A stretch of DNA of 7,991 bases, from contig NZ_ML142853.1 in NCBI RefSeq assembly GCF_004138495.1, positions 144,435 through 152,425 on the forward strand. Direction: 5' to 3'. Under the pieces are notes generated by a model. The model made no database searches, was not told the origin of the DNA, and was given only the letters and a program-made list of their open reading frames with translations. Position 1 is the stretch's first letter; the number at the start of each line of letters is the position of its first letter. Source of the stretch: Phytoactinopolyspora endophytica (GTDB lineage: Bacteria; Actinomycetota; Actinomycetes; Jiangellales; Jiangellaceae). A program made the translations under genes and the position numbers. Positions 6,901 to 7,991 of this stretch are shown piece by piece.

Positions 6901-7991
6901 AAGGCCGACGACGCCGAAGACGTCGCCGACCTTTTGCGGCTGCTCGGTCCGCTGTCCACCGAAGAGATCGCCGCCCGCTGCACCGACCCTGACGACGCCG
7001 CGACGCACATCGAGACGCTTGCTGCTCAACGACGCGTCGTCTCGATGCGGATCGGCGGCGAGGAACGATGGGCAGCCGTCGAGGACGTCGCGCGGGTGCG
7101 TGACGCGCTCGGCGTTGGTGTTCCCGACGGCGTGCACCCGGACTTCTTGGAGCCGGTGGAGGAACCGGTCCGCGACCTCGTCGCCCGGTATGCCCGCACG
7201 CACGGTCCGTTCCGCGCCGAGTCGGTGGCCGAGCGTTTCGGGCTGGGGCGAGCCGTCGTCGTCGGTGCGATCCGGCAGCTCGTCGGCGACGGAAAGCTAG
7301 TCGAAGGGCAGCTGCGGCCCGGCGAATCAGGTACCGACTGGTGTGACGCAGAGGTGCTGCGGCTGCTGCGCCGCAGATCGCTGGCGTCGCTGCGCAAGGA
7401 AGCCGAGCCAGTCGACCCGTCCACGCTCGCCAGGTTCCTGCCTGCCTGGCAGTCTGTGGGCAGTTCGCTGCAGGGTCCGGATGGCCTGCTCAGCGCGATC
7501 GAGCAGCTCGACGGCGTGCCGGTGCCGGCGAGCGCGCTCGAGCCGCTGGTGCTCCGCACGCGTCTGTCCGACTACAACCCTGCGTGGCTGGACGAGCTCA
7601 CGGCATCCGGCGAGGTCGTCTGGACCGGGCGGGGAGCGATCGGGCCGTCCGACGGCTGGGTGTCGCTGCATTTGGCCGACACCGCTGCGCTCACGCTTCC
7701 CGAGCCGGATGCGACATCGGAGGCGGAGCTCGGGCCGATCCACCACGCGATCCTCGACACGCTGGGCAACGGCGGTGCTTTTTTCTACCGCCAGCTCGCC
7801 GATGCCGTGCTGGCGTCACTGCGCCAGAGCGCCACAGCAGAGCCGACCACACCGTCAGAACCGACGGATCCCACGCCGTCCGCGGACGAGCGTTCCTCGC
7901 TCGCCGCGATCGCCGACAGCATCTCCGAGCCCACTCCCGGGCCGGGAGCCACTGAGCAGGACATCACCACCGCACTCTGGGACCTGGTGTG
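3934..7991 (+). CDS. lhr: Lhr-family ATP-dependent 3'-to-5' helicase, C-terminus cut by the window edge
   Basis: 1352 codons are open from ATG 3934 to the edge with no stop. Lhr proteins unwind RNA:DNA and DNA duplexes, translocating 3' to 5', and act in genome repair. Motifs: Walker A APTGSGKT (44-51), Ia SPLKAL (82-87), TTPESL (142-147), DEVH box (168-171), SAT (203-205), LVFANARRLAERL (319-331), HHGSVSK (370-376), TSSLELGID (397-405) and motif VI QRVGRAGH (426-433). Winged-helix and Lhr-specific core regions follow to about residue 870; Trp610 in SLGATSWRIEEIT may match the DNA-stacking Trp of mycobacterial Lhr. From about 880 comes the Lhr C-terminal region with winged-helix-like repeats. 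Low-complexity insertions lie at about 250-300, 778-808 and 1298-1340. Family members reach about 1500 residues, so the last 150-250 are missing. No good ribosome site; an in-frame ATG at 3895 is unlikely. Confidence 0.96.
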   Translation, partial: MEDVLELFGPATRAWFAGSFGTPTPAQEGTWRTVAAGRNALVVAPTGSGKTLAAFLWAIDQIAASTTPDDPTLGCRVLYVSPLKALTVDVDRNLSAPLEGIKRASADFGLAPPEITTTIRTGDTPAEERRRFARRPADILITTPESLFLLLTSQARESLRGVQTVIVDEVHAVAGTKRGAHLALSLERLDALLPSPAQRIGLSATVRPVEEVASFLGGAHPVDVVAPASQKQWDLRVVVPVPDMSQLDEVSNRKPSGVRRGPGSERRLGSGAHDDGPTGRDAGAPAAQDHTGAVEADGSIWPHVEQRVADLIQQHHSTLVFANARRLAERLTSRLNEIAEETPAPHMPPAQVMAQSGAAHGAGSTLARAHHGSVSKEQRALIEDDLKSGRLPAVVATSSLELGIDMGAVDLVVQVEAPPSVASGLQRVGRAGHQVGAVSRGVLFPKYRGDLVQTAVVSERMRQGMIEELAIPRNPLDVLAQQIVAAVAMDDWPVDDMLALVRRAHPFAQLPESSYRAVLDMLAGRYPSDEFAELRPRLVWDRDEGTLSTRPGSQRLAVTSGGTIPDRGLYGVFLAGQDTRKNSARVGELDEEMVYESRVGDVFSLGATSWRIEEITHDRVVVSPAPGRPGRLPFWKGDQLGRPVELGAAVGAFVREVSGADDADARTRAEEAGLDQWATDNLLSYLADQGSATGHVPDDQTIVVERFRDELGDWRLVVHSPYGAQVHAPWALALSARLRERYGADVQAVHADDGIVLRIPDTFDDAAPVLADGISGVHQGHADAGRRAGPSTTTATATAPAASPSHDADLVVIDPDEVEDLVTTEVGASALFAARFRECAARALLIPRRQPGRRSPLWQQRQRSAQLLNVTSKYGSFPILLETMRECLQDVYDLPGLTQLMRDVAAGQIRVVEVETPQASPFARSLLFGYVASFMYEGDSPLAERRAQALTLDSALLSELLGHTELRELLDLDVIERTEAELQRLVDERKADDAEDVADLLRLLGPLSTEEIAARCTDPDDAATHIETLAAQRRVVSMRIGGEERWAAVEDVARVRDALGVGVPDGVHPDFLEPVEEPVRDLVARYARTHGPFRAESVAERFGLGRAVVVGAIRQLVGDGKLVEGQLRPGESGTDWCDAEVLRLLRRRSLASLRKEAEPVDPSTLARFLPAWQSVGSSLQGPDGLLSAIEQLDGVPVPASALEPLVLRTRLSDYNPAWLDELTASGEVVWTGRGAIGPSDGWVSLHLADTAALTLPEPDATSEAELGPIHHAILDTLGNGGAFFYRQLADAVLASLRQSATAEPTTPSEPTDPTPSADERSSLAAIADSISEPTPGPGATEQDITTALWDLV

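Noticed and set aside
5515..7203. A 562-codon minus-strand ORF opposite lhr.
   Set aside because: Same reasoning: low-complexity Arg/Val/His-rich product antisense to a conserved reading frame.
7779..7784. Run of six T in lhr, possible slippage or terminator signal.
   Set aside because: It reads in frame as Ala-Phe-Phe-Tyr inside a conserved-looking region, and no hairpin precedes it.

Overview
The window is high-GC DNA with strong G/C third-position bias, GTG starts, and gene families (DUF3046, an actinobacterial-type lysine-rich DUF1801 protein, a very long Lhr helicase) that point to a chromosomal segment of an actinomycete (Actinomycetota). No transposase, integrase, CRISPR, tRNA or rRNA is visible.

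Left part (about 48-2936, minus strand): a complete three-gene ABC exporter cassette of the NodI/NodJ or DrrA/DrrB type. It is transcribed right to left: ATPase (2905-1949), a 183-base gap with two strong hairpins, permease 1 (1765-884) and permease 2 (887-48). The permeases overlap by 4 bases (ATGA) and are probably translationally coupled. The substrate cannot be read from the sequence.

Middle part (about 2906-3933): two small genes. A DUF3046 protein lies on the plus strand (3069-3263). A DUF1801 protein lies on the minus strand (3759-3280) and converges on it with only 16 bases between their stop codons. The 174 bases between the DUF1801 gene and the helicase hold a 19-base palindrome and the helicase promoter.

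Right part (3934 to the window end, plus strand): the first 1352 codons of a large Lhr-type 3'-to-5' helicase. The frame is open from the ATG to the edge, so the gene is cut by the window. The helicase core is complete. About the last 150-250 residues of the C-terminal domain are expected beyond the edge, by comparison with roughly 1500-residue family members.

Most notable signal: both the ABC ATPase gene and lhr start a few bases downstream of sequences resembling the LexA-independent DNA-damage promoter of actinobacteria (RecA-NDp, or PafBC-type; remembered consensus tTGTCRgtg-N8-TAnnnT). The ABC site matches TTGTCR-N11-TAnnnT exactly. The lhr site matches the nine-base upstream element exactly and has an imperfect -10. 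Neither gene has a good Shine-Dalgarno sequence, so both may be leaderless. Damage induction fits lhr; for the exporter it is unexpected and worth testing. I see no clearly new multi-gene system here.
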